Shown: positions 17,858-31,786, counted from the stretch's first letter. The stretch is 64,000 bases of DNA from Diphasiastrum complanatum (GCA_029204225.1 CM055097.1:26567039-26631038), one strand, 5' to 3'. Numbers and translations: made by a program. The notes: generated from the sequence alone by a model not told the origin.

Positions 17858-18594
17858 TGTGAAGGATTGAAAAAGATTATCTATGTTAGATATAGGGGTC
17901 TTATGTTTTTTACATCAAGCATCTAGGTGTAGGATGTTGATAGGAATAAATTTGGCATAGATGGCAAATTATGCATTTCCACTTGTAATGCCACTATTGA
18001 GCCAAAATAGAGTAAGAGGCTAAACACTTGCTAATTAGAGTGTAGACAAGTGTAAAGTTTTTGTTTGATGAATTCCAAGAGGTCCAATAGGATATAGAGG
18101 TGGAACCTTGTGAGGTCCAATAGGAAATTGAGGTGTGCTTGAATATAGTTCAATAGAATTAAGAGGTGCATAGATCAATGATCCAATAGGATCAAGAGGT
18201 GACAAAATGTGGTCCAATCATAGTTAAGCATAGTGGTAGCTCGTGGACCTACTAGTATCATTGTACTCCTCATTTTGAAGTCAATTGATTTGGTGATTTC
18301 ATGGATTTTGTGAGTTATTGGATTTCTAGCTTTCTCTCTCTACCCGAGAGCTCTTGATGCGTTTTCTCTCTCTACTCGAGGAGAGCAGCTTGTTTTTACT
18401 TAGATTATTTTTTGAGTACTTCCCACACGTGTGAGTGAGAGTTGGAAGTGATTGAATGCATGTAGTAGTGTGTTTTTGCCATAGGATTCAAGATTGATCT
18501 TGAATCTCAATCTAGTCTTGATCTTGGTGCATCTACACACCTTAGGAGATCACAAGTACATGTAGTGGACAGTCCACACGTGTGAAATTCAACA
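17858..18594 (+). repeat. 3' LTR of Copia B (737 bp)
   Basis: Same length as the 5' LTR, with about nine substitutions and no gaps by eye. It is followed directly by the ATTTC target duplication. The CCAAT/GAGGTG repeats recur at 18071-18223. Confidence 0.95.
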
Positions 18595-20679
18595 ATTTCC
18601 TATACAAATAGAACACCAGACATTTTCCCTGGTAGGAAAAGTCTTTGCAAACTTCTCAGGTTCCTTGTTCACTTGTCCATGGAAATCTTCCAATGCTTTG
18701 ATCTTCTCATCAAATTGCGACTGCATTTTTTCCATCTGTTTTTGATGGTTCTTCTCGAGTTTCTCGAACTCATTGAGCATCATTTATGCAATAGCGTTGA
18801 CATTCGTTGATGCAATAGTACTGGATGTTGTAGTGGTCTGCCCTGCTGTATAAGACAATATATTGACATTCGGCTCATCATCTGAATCTTCATCCTCCTC
18901 CCGGATTGCATCATCCATAACATTTTGCAAGAGTGCATACTCATTATGGCGTTTCAGCTCACGTCTGATCCGTTTAGGTAAACCTGAGAAAAAACACATA
19001 ATCATGGCATTTTCGTTAATCAACTTAGGTTCACACTCAGATCTGAGGCGTTTCACTTGTTCAATGTAATTTTGAACCATTTCTCGCTTTTCCATTTTTA
19101 TTTTACTTAAAAGTAGAAAAGGGTCTTCCATAAACTTCCGAGATTTGAATCGTGTGATAAGGGCTCTTTTAACAATCTCCCAATATGCACGCTTAGTTTC
19201 ATCTTGATTATAGTACCAATCTTGTGCTGTGCCTGTTAAGGCCATAGGAAAAAGCTTAAGTTTATCTTGGGAAAAAATTTCACCATAGACTCCACAGGAT
19301 TCAGCATAGATCTAAAGCAATCTAACTGGATCCGTTAACTCATTGTATTTGGGTAGATCCAAATGGGGTGCTCTTTTAACAATGATAGGATTAACTTCTT
19401 GAGCACCTCCAGGAGCACCTCCAGGGGCAGCCATCTTAAAAAAATCAAATCAAGCAGACAATGAGATTGGATCTAGATTTTTCAATCAAAACTATCTCAG
19501 ATCAGACCTGCTGGATCTATTCCACTTTTCAAGAATCAGATTTCTATATCGTGAAAAAGATTTCGATTCAATCAATCGATACTTCTCAAAAATGAAAAAT
19601 TTCTCAGAATCCAAATTAGAATGTATCAGATTTGACCCAAATTTTGACAGAGACTTGATATGGAAAATCAAAACCTAAAAATAGTATCGACGAAGGTTCC
19701 CTAGGCGAAGATTGGTTCGACGAAGGTTCATCAGTGTTATTTTGGAAAAAAAACTCTCTGATCAGGTTTTTCTGACAATTTTTATGAAAATAACCTTCGC
19801 TGAACTCTCAGATGCAAGATCTGACACATATAAAACTAGGGTAAACCCGACGAAGGTTTTTGACACAAATAAACACAGTTTATGTAGTTTGGCGAGGGTA
19901 AAAATCAAGATTTTCTATGATTTGGACAAGATGAATCTTCGTCGAACTCAAAAATAGTATTTTACTATAAATAGAATGTTCTGGAATCTCGACGAAGCTT
20001 TTGGTGAAGAATCAAGAGTAATACTAGTATTTTTGCAAAAAAGTGACTTTTTTTGGCAAAAATATGGCAATATGACAACTGATTCTCTGAAAAAAAAAAA
20101 AAACCTTTTATTTTTGGTATTATTATTTGCTGACCTGGCAGTAGATAGATCTGAATCACATCTATGCACAGTGAATCGGGCAAAGGTTTTTTTTTTCTGT
20201 ATTTTTAGGATTTTGGTGATTTTTTGGTGTTTTTTGACGGTTTTTCTGATGTTTTTGAAAATCTGCTGGGAAGAATTGTTCGCCCTTCAAACTGAAGGTT
20301 CTATGATAAAAACCGAAGGTGTCTACAACTCGGCAAAGGTTTTCTGATAGAGGGAAAAAGGTTATAAGCTCTGATGATAATTTTTGCCTCCTTTTGACAA
20401 AATCTGATAGATTTGACCGATTTTTGTTGTTTTTTCTGATATCTCAGATATAAATGGATCTTAAGACTGGTGATCTGAGTAGCTTTTCCTGTTCTACAAT
20501 CATATTAGATTTCAAACAAGCAAATCCACTCAAATCAAGCAAAATCACTCCCAAACTAACCCTAAATGCAGATCTAACACTATTCATGCCACGACAAGAT
20601 GCCTAATGCAAGCTAACCATCCAACAAACATGCTGCAAACTGAAAAATTGGCGTAGCTCCCCGGCAACGGCGCCAAAAT

Positions 20680-21351
20680 TGTACTGGGTTTCTTTCCTTT
20701 CCTAATCTCAATCCAAAATCTAATCAATCTAGCACCAAAGAGATGAAGCTAGTTGTCATGCACAGATTCATTCCCATGAGAGCGATAGTATAGTTCAGAT
20801 TTCAGCATGAATGGAAGATTCACGTCTAACTCTAGCATCCATTAACCCTAAGCATTAACACTACATCCATTAACACTAGATCCACAACAAAGATAGCTTA
20901 CTCTTACTCTCTCTTCCTTTCTCCCTCATAAAAAGCATAATAACATGCAAACCCAATAACAATCAGATTCAACAATTAGCAAAATCCAAATAAAGCATGA
21001 GAGATAGAGGAAAAGTGATAGAGAGCAAGGACATTCATCAATCCATTTCACAAGAGAACCAATCTGCTTATTGAAATGAGGAAATGAACATGTGTAGGAA
21101 CTCAAGTTGGTCCCTTTTTATAGTACAGAGGAGGACCCTGGCCTCTGAAACCCAACTTTATTCACTAACTTGACATTTAGGTCCTACGACATTAAAAGTC
21201 CCCCAAAAAGGCCTAAAGTCCTTTTATTGACTTTCTAATTAATCAAATAACTATGTGATCATCGGGTTGGACTTACACATGTAGGGTGCCAAATCCCTCT
21301 CACTTATTAACTAGGGTTAGGGTTGCCTTGGGATTCGAAAACCCTCCAACA
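20680..21351 (-). repeat. LTR of the nested Gypsy-like element (672 bp)
   Basis: In element sense it starts TGTTGGAGGG and ends CCCAGTACA, with the tRNA-Asp-type primer site just after. The outer edge abuts Copia A gag sequence. No second copy was recognised in the window. Confidence 0.6.
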
Positions 21352-21419
21352 CTTGATGTTGAGGGTGATCATGGCAAATGCTTTGCCATCTCTCAGTCTC
21401 CACTTGGTGATGTTGGCTA

Positions 21420-21760
21420 TGAAGCTTTTTGATAGTTGGCAAGGTGTCTTGGATTGTAAAACGTTGGACCAAGTTTCGAAATCATCCCCCAGACCATTAA
21501 GGATTATTTGAACAAGCTCTCCATCATGAATCTTCTCTCCAATGGAAGCTAACTCCCTATTAAGAGACTTGCTTCTTAGCATATAGTCTTGTGCACTCTC
21601 CTCACTTCTTCTCATGCTTTGCAAGATTTGGTTTCAAAGCATGAGGACTCTAGAGGACAAATGTAGATTTCAAAGCATCCCATTTCATTGTCTTGTCATA
21701 CAAAGTAATAAACACCATGGGGTAATAAACAAGTCACCTCATGTCTACTAATACTTTCCA
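21420..21760 (-). mobile_element. Copia family E fossil, right part (gag)
   Basis: Minus-strand gag sequence (SEESAQDYMLRSKSLNREL) closely parallels 22924-22740 in the neighbouring family-E copy. It is the partner of the fragment at 6880-7410; the two are separated by Copia A and its nested guests. Broken. Confidence 0.65.
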
Positions 21761-21764
21761 AAAA

Positions 21765-24070
21765 TTATTCAAAGATAGTAGACTCTCCAATGCTCACCAC
21801 CCTTGCAAGATGCACACTTGAATGGACAATTTGCATGCAATTTGATGACTCGGCCATTGAGGACTTCCTTGGAACTCTCATGCTTTGAGGCTGATCCTCA
21901 AGATCTTCCTCCTTTTGATGCTCCTCCTCAATGCAAGCAAGATCACACTTTGACAAGATCTCCTCTTGAGTGATCTCCTCCTTTGCCAAGCTCACCCTCT
22001 CAAAAGCAACACTAGCTTTCAACTTAAACAATCTTACATGCTTAAATCCCTTTGCAATGCAAACATCATTCTTCAAGATGAAACAAACACCATGCTTAAA
22101 GTGGACATCCAAACCACTTTCCAAGAGTAGACCAACACTAAGCATATTCTTGGTGACTGATGGTACATAAAGGACATTTTCTAGATCCATGCATTTTGAG
22201 GATTCTAGACACAAAGGGATGGTGCCAACACCATCTATCCTACATTCTTCATCATTTGCAGTAGAGACAAACTTTTTAGCATCATTGAAAGAGTGTAAGG
22301 TTGAGAAAAAGTCCTTTTCACAAGACATGTGGGAGCTAGCCCCACTGTTGATCCACCAATTGTCTCTTGAATTGCTATTGCTTGTTGGTGAGGATGTAGA
22401 TGCCATCAAGAATACATCTACTTCATCCTCCTCCTCCTCCTTTGCAAGGTTTTCTTGTTTGTCCTCCTCCACTTGTGCTCTTAGACTCTTGTAGCATTCA
22501 GATGCATAATGCCCCTTCTTTCCACAAAAGAAGCATATTTGCTTTGAGTTGTCCTTTGAGCTTGATGCATCATCCTCTTCTTTGGCCTCCTTTGGATGCT
22601 TCTTCTTTCCATGGGTCTTCTTTTTGCCCTTGAATGAGAAATTGGCTTTCTCATCACCATCCTGCAAAAGGAACTCATCCTAAATTTTGCATGGAGAATC
22701 CTACATTCTTCAACCACTAATACACTGTGAAGTTTTTCTATAGTTGGCAAGGTTTCTTGGATGGCAAAACTTTGGACCAAATTTGCAAAGTCATCTCCTA
22801 GACCATTAAGAACAATTTGTACAAGCTCTCCATCATGAATCTTCTCTCCAATGGAAGCCAACTCCCTATTTAAGGACTTGATTCTGAGTACATAATCCTG
22901 TGCACTCTCCTCACTTCTTGTCATGCTTTACAAAATATGATTTCTGATCATGAGTATTCTCGACGTGTTGCTAGATTCATAAATTGATTTTAAAGATTCC
23001 CAAGCCTCTTTAGCACTAGCACATGTTGACACTTCTCTCAACAGATCATTGCTCACATTCATCTTTAGACAATGAAGTGCAAGCCTAGATCTCTTCTTGT
23101 ATCTAGCTAACTCCAGTGCACCTAGAGGTTCATCTTCATCCTCAATCAAAAAATCATAAAGGTCTTGGAGCACCAAGAGTGACTCCATCCTAACCTTCCA
23201 AATAGCATAATTTGTAGAATTCAATCTCTCACTAGCTTCTAGAAGGTATGCTCCAGCAGATCTCATCTTACTAGTGACTTCTACAAACAAGAAACAGATT
23301 TGATTGACTTGAAACTCACATAGGTCTCACACTTGCAGTGTTTCACTCAAATTTGATTTCTAATCCAACAAGTGGACTTATAACCACAGTTCTATCACTC
23401 CCTCACAAAGCTGGAATGAAGATAAGATGAAGTGAAAACTACTTTCAAACAAATCTTGCCAAGAAATGGATTTGATTGTCTCTAGAAACTCACTAAGGTC
23501 TCTCTCTTGTAGTGTTTCACTCAAATTAGATTTCTAATCCAACAAATGGACTTATAATCTCAGTTCTAGCACTCCCTCACAAAGTTGGAATGAAGATAAG
23601 ATGATGTGAAATGTACTTACAATCAAATCTTGCCAATTTTGGCTATTTTTGGACAATAACATGACTAAATCTCCCTCACACTTTTTGATGTACTTTCAAG
23701 ACCTGTAAAACAAGTTTATAGGACCTGATTTCAGCCTAGATTAATTAGATCTCATGACCCTATGTCAAATCTAATCAATGGCACTCAATCTTGGTAGCTT
23801 ATCCTAAGATTTCCACCAAAAATTACATCAAAAGCTCACAAATTGAATTTCTTTGGATCAAATGAATACCATGCATTAAATGTAGGTCTAGATGTGCCCA
23901 CACATGTGGAATGTATGGATTGGACCCCTACCAAGTTTGGGATCAAATCTCCTCACCAAAATCAAGATTCTAGCTTGCCCTCTCAATACTAGTTTTTAGT
24001 ACCAAAACTTGCTAAAAATGGATTTGCATTAGATCAATGGCTTATGCTCTTGTACTTGGCTCTGATACCA
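21765..24070 (-). mobile_element. Second Copia family E fossil: leader, gag and protease
   Basis: In minus-strand order: the primer-binding site (complement of TTGGCTCTGATACCA, about 24056-24070), a leader (about 24050-23290), gag (23290-22480) with LLEASERLNSTNYAIWKVRME and a zinc knuckle CFFCGKKGHYASEC, then a protease with WWINSGASSHM and the start of the following domain (to about 21765). No integrase, reverse transcriptase or RNase H is seen. Gag is closer to element B than to family A. Broken, with a few breaks. Confidence 0.75.
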
Positions 24071-24983
24071 TGTGAAAGTATTGTACTTTAGGACCATAAA
24101 TGGATTTACAAAAGTTCCACAAGAGTGATTGGATGCTTGCTTAACAATCTATCAAAAAACTAGACACAAAAAAGTTGATCTAGATTGGCAATTTGACAAA
24201 CACAAGCATTAACAATCAGAAGCATTGATCGACATTGAAATATGAGCCCACACATGTGTAATACAGGCTATAGAACGGCCTTCAACCTGAGAAACAAGTA
24301 GAAATTGATTTGGTTTCATTTGGATCACAAAAACTCAATGTACATAGTGAACTAGCTTGAGATTGCCAATGAGCTTCAAAAAATTATACCTTCTCACTAT
24401 GGGAGCTTGGAATACATAGCAAATTCGACTTCCTTCTTGAAGTTAGGTGGATTTCCAGCATGTAATAAGGAAGTTAACTCACTCTTCTTGCCCTAAAATG
24501 AAACCCTAGCCTAGATCCTAGAGTTATGCTTGATAGGTAGCTAGTTGGTCAAATTTTCACCTTAAACTTAGGTGTAGGTCCTATAAAGTAGGGATGACCA
24601 CCAAATAGACATGACCAACTCTCTTGACTTGACCTAACCTACATTAGGAGAGGGTTGCCACGTGGCATTTTGGCCATACATGTGTGGAACCCAATTATGT
24701 ACAAAATTTACACTATTCTTCATGGTTTTTGATCAAGCTAGATTTGCCAATTTTTGGCAATTCTTCACAACACTAGGTCGAAAATATGCTGAGGGTCGAA
24801 TATTCTGGGGTTGGACAAATTAGACCCAATCCGATCCGATCCAGGGCCGAACACGCCCGGATAATTTAGTGAAGGGTCGGAAAAAATCCGAACCGACCAG
24901 AGTCGAAAAAATCTCTATTTTGGATGGCTTTTCAGAATGCTCAATAACAAAAAGGATTTAAGGCTGAGCATTGAAATCCAACA
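24071..24983 (-). repeat. Probable LTR of the family E Copia, with a TCGGAT-motif island
   Basis: It starts (plus strand) TGTGAAAGTA right after the primer site and reaches TCCAACA at 24983, so it is TG...CA bounded (913 bp) if it is one unit. The outermost 70 bp in element sense (TGTTGGATTTCAATGCTCAG) resemble the start of the family-A LTRs. Next to them, 24780-24905 is a CpG-rich island with repeated TCGGA/TCCGA motifs. The alternative is a smaller element or LTR piece inserted in the family-E LTR. Confidence 0.45.
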
Positions 24984-26754
<1,771 letters not shown>

Positions 26755-26767
26755 TGGCTCCTCTTAT

Positions 26768-27159
26768 TTTTAGCACCCTGACGGGTGCTGGCACGCGTTT
26801 GTTTTTTTCAACTGGTTGCCCTGGTGCCACGTGTCGGGCGCCAGGGTTTATCCCATAAGCAAATCTCTGAAATAAACCAATACCTATATATAACTGAACC
26901 CACCTGCTTACTCACATGTGTGCAGGTGGGTGTGAAGCTGCCCAGTGCCACCTGCCCCAGTTCCCGGCGCCATAGGCGCTGCCCGGTTTGGCACTGGTAC
27001 CCCTACCCGGCGCTGCCTGCCCGACGCCACCCACCTGGGCGTTGCCTGACACCCCCTGGGCCTGCCTGGCGCCACCTGGGCGCTGCCTGCCACGGCGCCC
27101 GCCTACGCCTTTTTGGCCAGCCCTTGGCTGGCGCACCCTGGTGCGTCAGGGTGCTAAAA
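26768..27159. mobile_element. GC-rich 392-bp non-autonomous element with 16-bp perfect inverted ends
   Basis: The left end TTTTAGCACCCTGACG (26768-26783) is the exact reverse complement of the right end (27144-27159). TTAT lies on both sides (26764-26767 and 27160-27163) and may be a target duplication. The interior is strikingly GC- and CpG-rich and made largely of GGCGCC/GGCGCTGCC-like palindromic words. The left end can also fold as AGCACCC-TGAC-GGGTGCT. No protein is encoded: the open frames through it (26785-27237 and others) follow composition. Best read as a MITE-like DNA element of unknown superfamily. Confidence 0.75.
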
Positions 27160-27199
27160 TTATGTGGAACCACACACACACACTCACACACACACAATT

Positions 27200-28700
27200 G
27201 GAGTAACTCTTTATCACTTGTGTTGCAAAGAAACTAAAAAAAAGGAGCTGCGTAGGCATTAGACTTTTTATAGCTAAGCCCTTCAAGGCCATTTTGGCAC
27301 TCTTGTTTTTTTGTTTTTTTGTTTTTTTTTTGGAGAAATTACCAAATGAAGATAATTTGCTTCATATTTTGCAAACATCTTTGACTTTACAATGTGATTA
27401 GCCTTCAAATAACCAATTTCATTGCAATAGTGATTGTGCTTTAAGACACTATAATAAAAAAATGGTGGAATGGTATAATTGATGGTGCGTCCAAGTGGAT
27501 TTTACAAAAACTGAATTCTACTTATAATATAGGTAGGGCACCCCTTTTCAATCAATACAAGATAAACATGGTGGTTTGGTTTGAAAGAAAAGGAGAAAAT
27601 TTGTCATACACCTGTTCACTCAAAAAGCATTCAAATTGCTGCACAATGAAATTCAAAAATTTCAATCCAAAATGATTGATGCATTTTAATACTCGAACCT
27701 ACATTAGATAGATAATACTATGAAAATGGAGAGACGGGAGCTCAAATCTCAATTCTTGTGCAACAAAGAGACATTGAAGGAGCCCACATCAAAATGGGCA
27801 TTACATATAATGTGGAGGTAGAAGAATGTAACATATTATACATAATTGATGCTAGTAAGGACAACATGTTGAGAAAAAGAATTTGATTGGGTTGACAAAA
27901 GATCTTGATAAAATATTTCAATTAAAATTATAGTCATTTTCAAGAAACAATCCAAAAATGATAGTGTTCGCATACCCCAAAACCAATGTGCCTAGATGTA
28001 ACTACGAAGACACATCGTTGACAACCTAGGAACACAATTCCTTTCACATAACCCAAAACTAATGTGCCTAGATGTAACTACGAAGACACATCGTTGACAA
28101 CCTAGGAACACAATTCCTCATTGATTTGAATAGAATGGCGTTGGGAAAGATAAATAAACCATGGCAAATTTAGACAAGGTAATAAAAGATCACTAGAGGC
28201 CTTGCATCAAACAACATCATAGTGGTGTTGTGTTGAATGGATATGAGACTTAATGCCGTAGTGGCATGAAGTTCGTGCTTAATGTCTTATAATTAGGGTG
28301 GTTGAATTTTGGAATGTGGATCGACAATTCAAAATTGAACTAAGTTGAGTGGCGATCTAACCAATCAATATGTTTCAACTGTTTTTGAGGTTTACAAGCA
28401 TGCAAACGAATATTTGTCCATACTCAATCCGTTTCGAGTTATCTAGGTGGTGGTTGCAACGTACATGTTATTTGATGTTTGTAAGAAGTTAAATGTTTTC
28501 ATGTAACTCACATTACCTAAGCAATTGCAATGACACTTAAGAGGTCTCCTATGTTTACACTTACACATTGGTTGACTTTCAAATCTTTGGGAGCTTAATT
28601 CTGTTCCTTACATATGCAATTGCCTAAAGGTACTGCTGGCAATGACAATTGGAGGTCTAATCATATGCTTACACTTACACTCCTCAAATCTTTGATCTAG
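27200..28700. other. Intergenic stretch, no gene recognised
   Basis: AT-rich, with short open frames only. It contains a two-copy 76-bp tandem duplication at 27976-28127 and a T/G homopolymer-like run near 27305-27330. Confidence 0.6.
27976..28127. repeat. Two-copy tandem duplication, 76-bp period
   Basis: The block with AATGTGCCTAGATGTAAC at 27985 recurs at 28061 and the copies are nearly identical. Confidence 0.88.
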
Positions 28701-29941
28701 AGAAGCACAAATAAATTGGAAAGCTTGGAACAGTTTTACAAAGCATTACACAGCTTTCAACCCATGGATACTGTCATTAGACAGCTGATCACAAATTTAA
28801 CATCCTTCATCAATTTTCTTGAGCACAAGACTTCCTGCACAACAGGATGGTGCTCAGATTTCAACAAATTCAAAACTACTTCAGGGTTAAGACACCATTA
28901 TGGGTATGGATATCGAACTCTTATAGACTCCACTGCACAAGATCCGATCGACTCCAGGGGATGCACTGGTTTTTTGTATTGCTTGATAAATGAATCCTAA
29001 CAAATAAGGGCTGGAACACATTCTGTATGGGATGTGAGATTCATTTTATTAGCATACAAATAAAAATTAGTAATAGAGTTCTGTACATCCAAACGAAACT
29101 GTTCTGAGCATACATATGGAACATGGTACAGTAAAAACGTAAAGGACAGGGATCTATGTAGATATGTTTTCCACGATAGTAAGACGCCGTGAAAATATAT
29201 AATCATCACGATCAATGAAGCTTTTAATGGCACGCACGTTTGCTTGGAGAGGTTCTTTCATTGGAGTGAGAAAGCAATACAAATCTCCATCGAAAAAAGA
29301 CAGCAATGTAATTCTATACTTTAAACCTTTCTATCTCAATTCATAAATACTTCAGAATCCAACCAAGGCCTGGAATGTAATAAATGATCCAAAGTGTTAC
29401 TGTCAATGAGAGGAGTAATACATTGAAATTATTACCCCTTCTTTTAACACACAAGAAATGATCGGCTTCCCTTAGCTGGTGACGGGAAGAACATACATAG
29501 ATTTTTGCATGGGAATTCGGGATGAAATAGCTTTAGTCTATGAACACCTTCATTTCTGGTGTCTTCCTTTCACCTTTCCATGGTATTTAATAGTTCTCCA
29601 TAACAGCAGGTATTCTCTCTGACACTACACATAAGCTTCTCTCCCATAGTTTGCTCAGACACATGCTTGAAAGTATGACATAGAAGGCAAAATCTTCCCT
29701 TTCCTAAAACTGGGGAAGAAATTGTTGAGGTATTGAAGAAACAATAAGTAGACTACTCCACAATTGAGTGGAGTTTAACCCTGCTTGGGTCAATTGCAGG
29801 GAGCACCTCAACTGTCAGAAATATATACATATCTTCTCAGGACACAGGAGGGTTAGTCAATGGACTATTGCCTCCATGTGGCTCAACGCAAGAACATTCC
29901 TCATTTTCTGGTTTCAGTACTAGCAAACACTTAACAAGCAT
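28700..29941. other. 3' flank of the F-box gene
   Basis: This stretch lies downstream of the minus-strand F-box stop codon and probably includes its 3' UTR. A 94-codon plus-strand frame at 28716-29000 has no recognisable domain or supporting context and is not called. Confidence 0.4.
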
Positions 29942-31786
29942 TCAGTATACCTTTGTGAAGAACTTGCCTCGCCTCTGTCCTAGGCCTGTACCAGCAAGAA
30001 CGGATCCCAGATCTGGGCGCCAAATGAATTCTTTCAAAGAGCCTAAGCAATCTGCGAAGGCGGCACTAATTTCCGCAGAATTAATCTTGCTGCAGAAAAT
30101 AAGACGTAATCTTTGAAGATCTTTCCAGGTTAATAATACCATCTCTAGTCCAGCTGTGGTCAATAAGGAGCAGCCCTCCAACGAAATGCGCTTTATCCTT
30201 CTGCGTGAATAGAGAGAACAGCATCAAACGTGTGAGTGATTGCAAAAGTGACATACAAATGGAAGCACTGCACAGTTTGTACAATTATTATGCTAAGAGT
30301 AACGCTTTCCAATTACGAAAGCAAGTAAAAGTTGATCTAATACAACAAATGTAACCTCCAAGGGCCTTCTGTGGTTAGACAAATTTGCTTGCATGTATGC
30401 TTGTTATTGATAAGGTTTTAGATCTTACCTGCATCGGATAGTGAGAAAAAACATCTCATCTTCAAGTCCCCAGCAGTCCAAGAACTCGAGCTCCCTCACT
30501 TTCCAGCAAACTGTCAGCAATGCAGCAAAGCTTCGCCGATCTCTAATATGACAACGCACCATCTGCAAGCATTCCAGAGTGTGGCAGTAACCAAGGTGCT
30601 CTGACAGCCCAGGATCAACATCCAAATCCTTACAATTTTGTAACCGAAGAGTTTTGAGACAAGTGCAATGAGTCAAAGCTGCTAACCAGCCTCCACCAAA
30701 CCCCTGCGTGGAAACGGTCAGCTCTTCCAGCATGATGCAGCATCGGCCTAATGCAGCGATTCCATCATAACTAGCCTCACATCCGGCTAATTCAAGCCTC
30801 ACCAGGCGACTGCAGTTGTGGGCTAGCGTGGTAAGCCCTACATCTGTGAATGTGCCAAGAGCAGACTCTGACACGGAGCCAACCAGACGGACGATCTGCA
30901 AATTCCGGCATGCCGATATTACTGTCAAAGCCTCATCTGTGCATTTGTCGAGCTCTAGTTCTTGAAGCATCGAGCAATTTATAGCCACAAGCGATAGCCC
31001 GTTCTCAAACATAGTATCAATCTTATGCAATGGATCCGATCCATCTGTATTTGAAACTTCTGTTCTCGTCTGTCTCGCTTTTTGATCTAAACTTTTTATA
31101 GCAGAATGATGATTCCAAGTAACAGCAATAGCGACGTTCATCACGCTCAACCTCTGCAGGTCTGGGTAGCCTTCTGATAACATTTTGAGTCCTTTGTCAA
31201 AGGCTTTCAAGGAAATCTGTTGCTCCTCAACACATTTTTCCACAGGAAAAATGTCTAGGAAGTCCGGGGAGAGCGGGATTGTGATATTTGAGTGTGTTAG
31301 CAATATCGCTTGGCCAAATCGACAGACCGAGACGCAAGCGCCAGTTAAATCTACAGCTATCAGGTTTGGAAATCTCACTTTCATGCGGCCGCTCTGCAGA
31401 AAACTCCAATCCTGCAGTTTAAGGGATTGCCGAAGGACGCTGTGCAGGCGCAACCAGCGCTTACAGACAAGGGAGTAAGGATAGGGAGATGATGGGAGGC
31501 GTTTCAAGATCTGCAAAAGCAACTCATCAGACAAACCTACTGTTAGGTCTGTCCCAGTTGTGTTTGGATCGATCTTGCTCCCCAAACCTTTGCTTCCCAG
31601 AGACCATAATTGCTGCATCTTTTTAACATGTTCTTGTGTTGCTGAAAGTCCTGAAGCCTGTTTGAACAGAGAAGCTTTCACAAAAGCTGCTGCAGGGAAG
31701 CCAAATAATTCTGGGATACGACCAATAGCTGGAGCAGCCACCCCCCTTCCAGCCCCCTTGCCGCTGAATCTACCACTGAGATTCAT
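29942..31786 (-). CDS. F-box/LRR protein, two exons, intact (538 aa)
   Basis: Exon 1 is 31786-30429 and exon 2 is 30200-29942. The 228-bp intron has GT-AG ends (TGCAG|GTAAG...CGCAG|AAGG) and keeps the frame, giving 538 residues with the stop at 29942-29944. A glycine/alanine-rich N-terminus is followed by an F-box at about residues 82-117 (LSDELLLQILKRLPSS...SLVCKRWLRL). Leucine-rich repeats run from about 130 to 500, with LRR signatures such as LVRLELAGC and LKTLRLQNCKDL. F-box proteins are substrate-recognition subunits of SCF ubiquitin ligases: the F-box binds SKP1/ASK and the LRRs bind the target. The layout and the glycine/lysine-rich end (GTGLGQRRGKFF) recall the Arabidopsis At5g07670/At5g51370 group, from memory only. 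The start was chosen as the first Met of the open frame. No defects were seen. Confidence 0.9.

Larger units (their letters stand above)
12394..18594 (+). mobile_element. Copia element B, near-complete and young, with both LTRs
   Basis: A 6.2-kb element with 737-bp LTRs (12394-13130 and 17858-18594), TG...CA ends and an exact 5-bp target duplication ATTTC (12389-12393 and 18595-18599). The primer site TGGTATCAGAGCC follows the 5' LTR at 13131, and the purine tract GGAGGAG precedes the 3' LTR at 17851. By eye the LTRs differ at about nine positions, so insertion is recent. It lies plus-strand within minus-strand gag of a Gypsy-like element. All Copia parts are present in order. Coding looks nearly whole but carries roughly three breaks, so it is a fossil or a very recently lost copy. 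Confidence 0.93.
11775..21351 (-). mobile_element. Gypsy-like element with gag only, nested in Copia A and itself split by Copia B
   Basis: In minus-strand order: an LTR (21351-20680), a primer site of the plant tRNA-Asp type (TTGGCGCCGTTGCCGGGG, about 20651-20679), a long leader rich in CGAAGGTT motifs (about 20345-19690), and gag (about 19430-18600 and 12388-11775). Gag shows the Retrotrans_gag pattern (TAQDWYYNQ...W..I...L..RF) and two or more zinc knuckles such as CRDYGYGHCYKDC. No pol and no second LTR were seen. Its outer ends are TGTTGG...CCAACA, flanked by near-identical 5-mers (TCAAG/TGAAG in element sense), which fits retroviral-type insertion into Copia A. The middle is split by Copia B (12394-18594). 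Broken; a gag-only non-autonomous form is possible. Confidence 0.65.
7411..21420 (-). mobile_element. Copia family A fossil, interrupted by a nested Gypsy-like element
   Basis: Reading the minus strand, gag begins at about 21420-21352 and resumes at about 11769-10890 (zinc knuckle, then protease-like YLDFG). GAG-pre-integrase follows at about 10850-10700, integrase about 10670-9720, reverse transcriptase about 9640-8600 (motifs QMDVQTAFLNG and YVDDTLLF), RNase H about 8480-8152 (KHIEIRYHCLREKV), then the 3' LTR 7411-8144. The gap 11775-21351 is a later insertion. The element sits inside a family-E Copia fossil. It is broken, with many breaks, and only the 3' LTR is recognised. It is clearly older than element B. 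Confidence 0.8.

Noticed and set aside
26785-27237. 150-codon frame with GC-rich, proline/arginine-rich product
   Set aside because: It lies within the inverted-repeat GC-rich element and continues into CA repeats. Frames are open on both strands because of composition, and no domain is visible.
28716-29000. 94-codon plus-strand frame
   Set aside because: No recognisable domain, no upstream promoter context, and it is opposite the downstream flank of the F-box gene.
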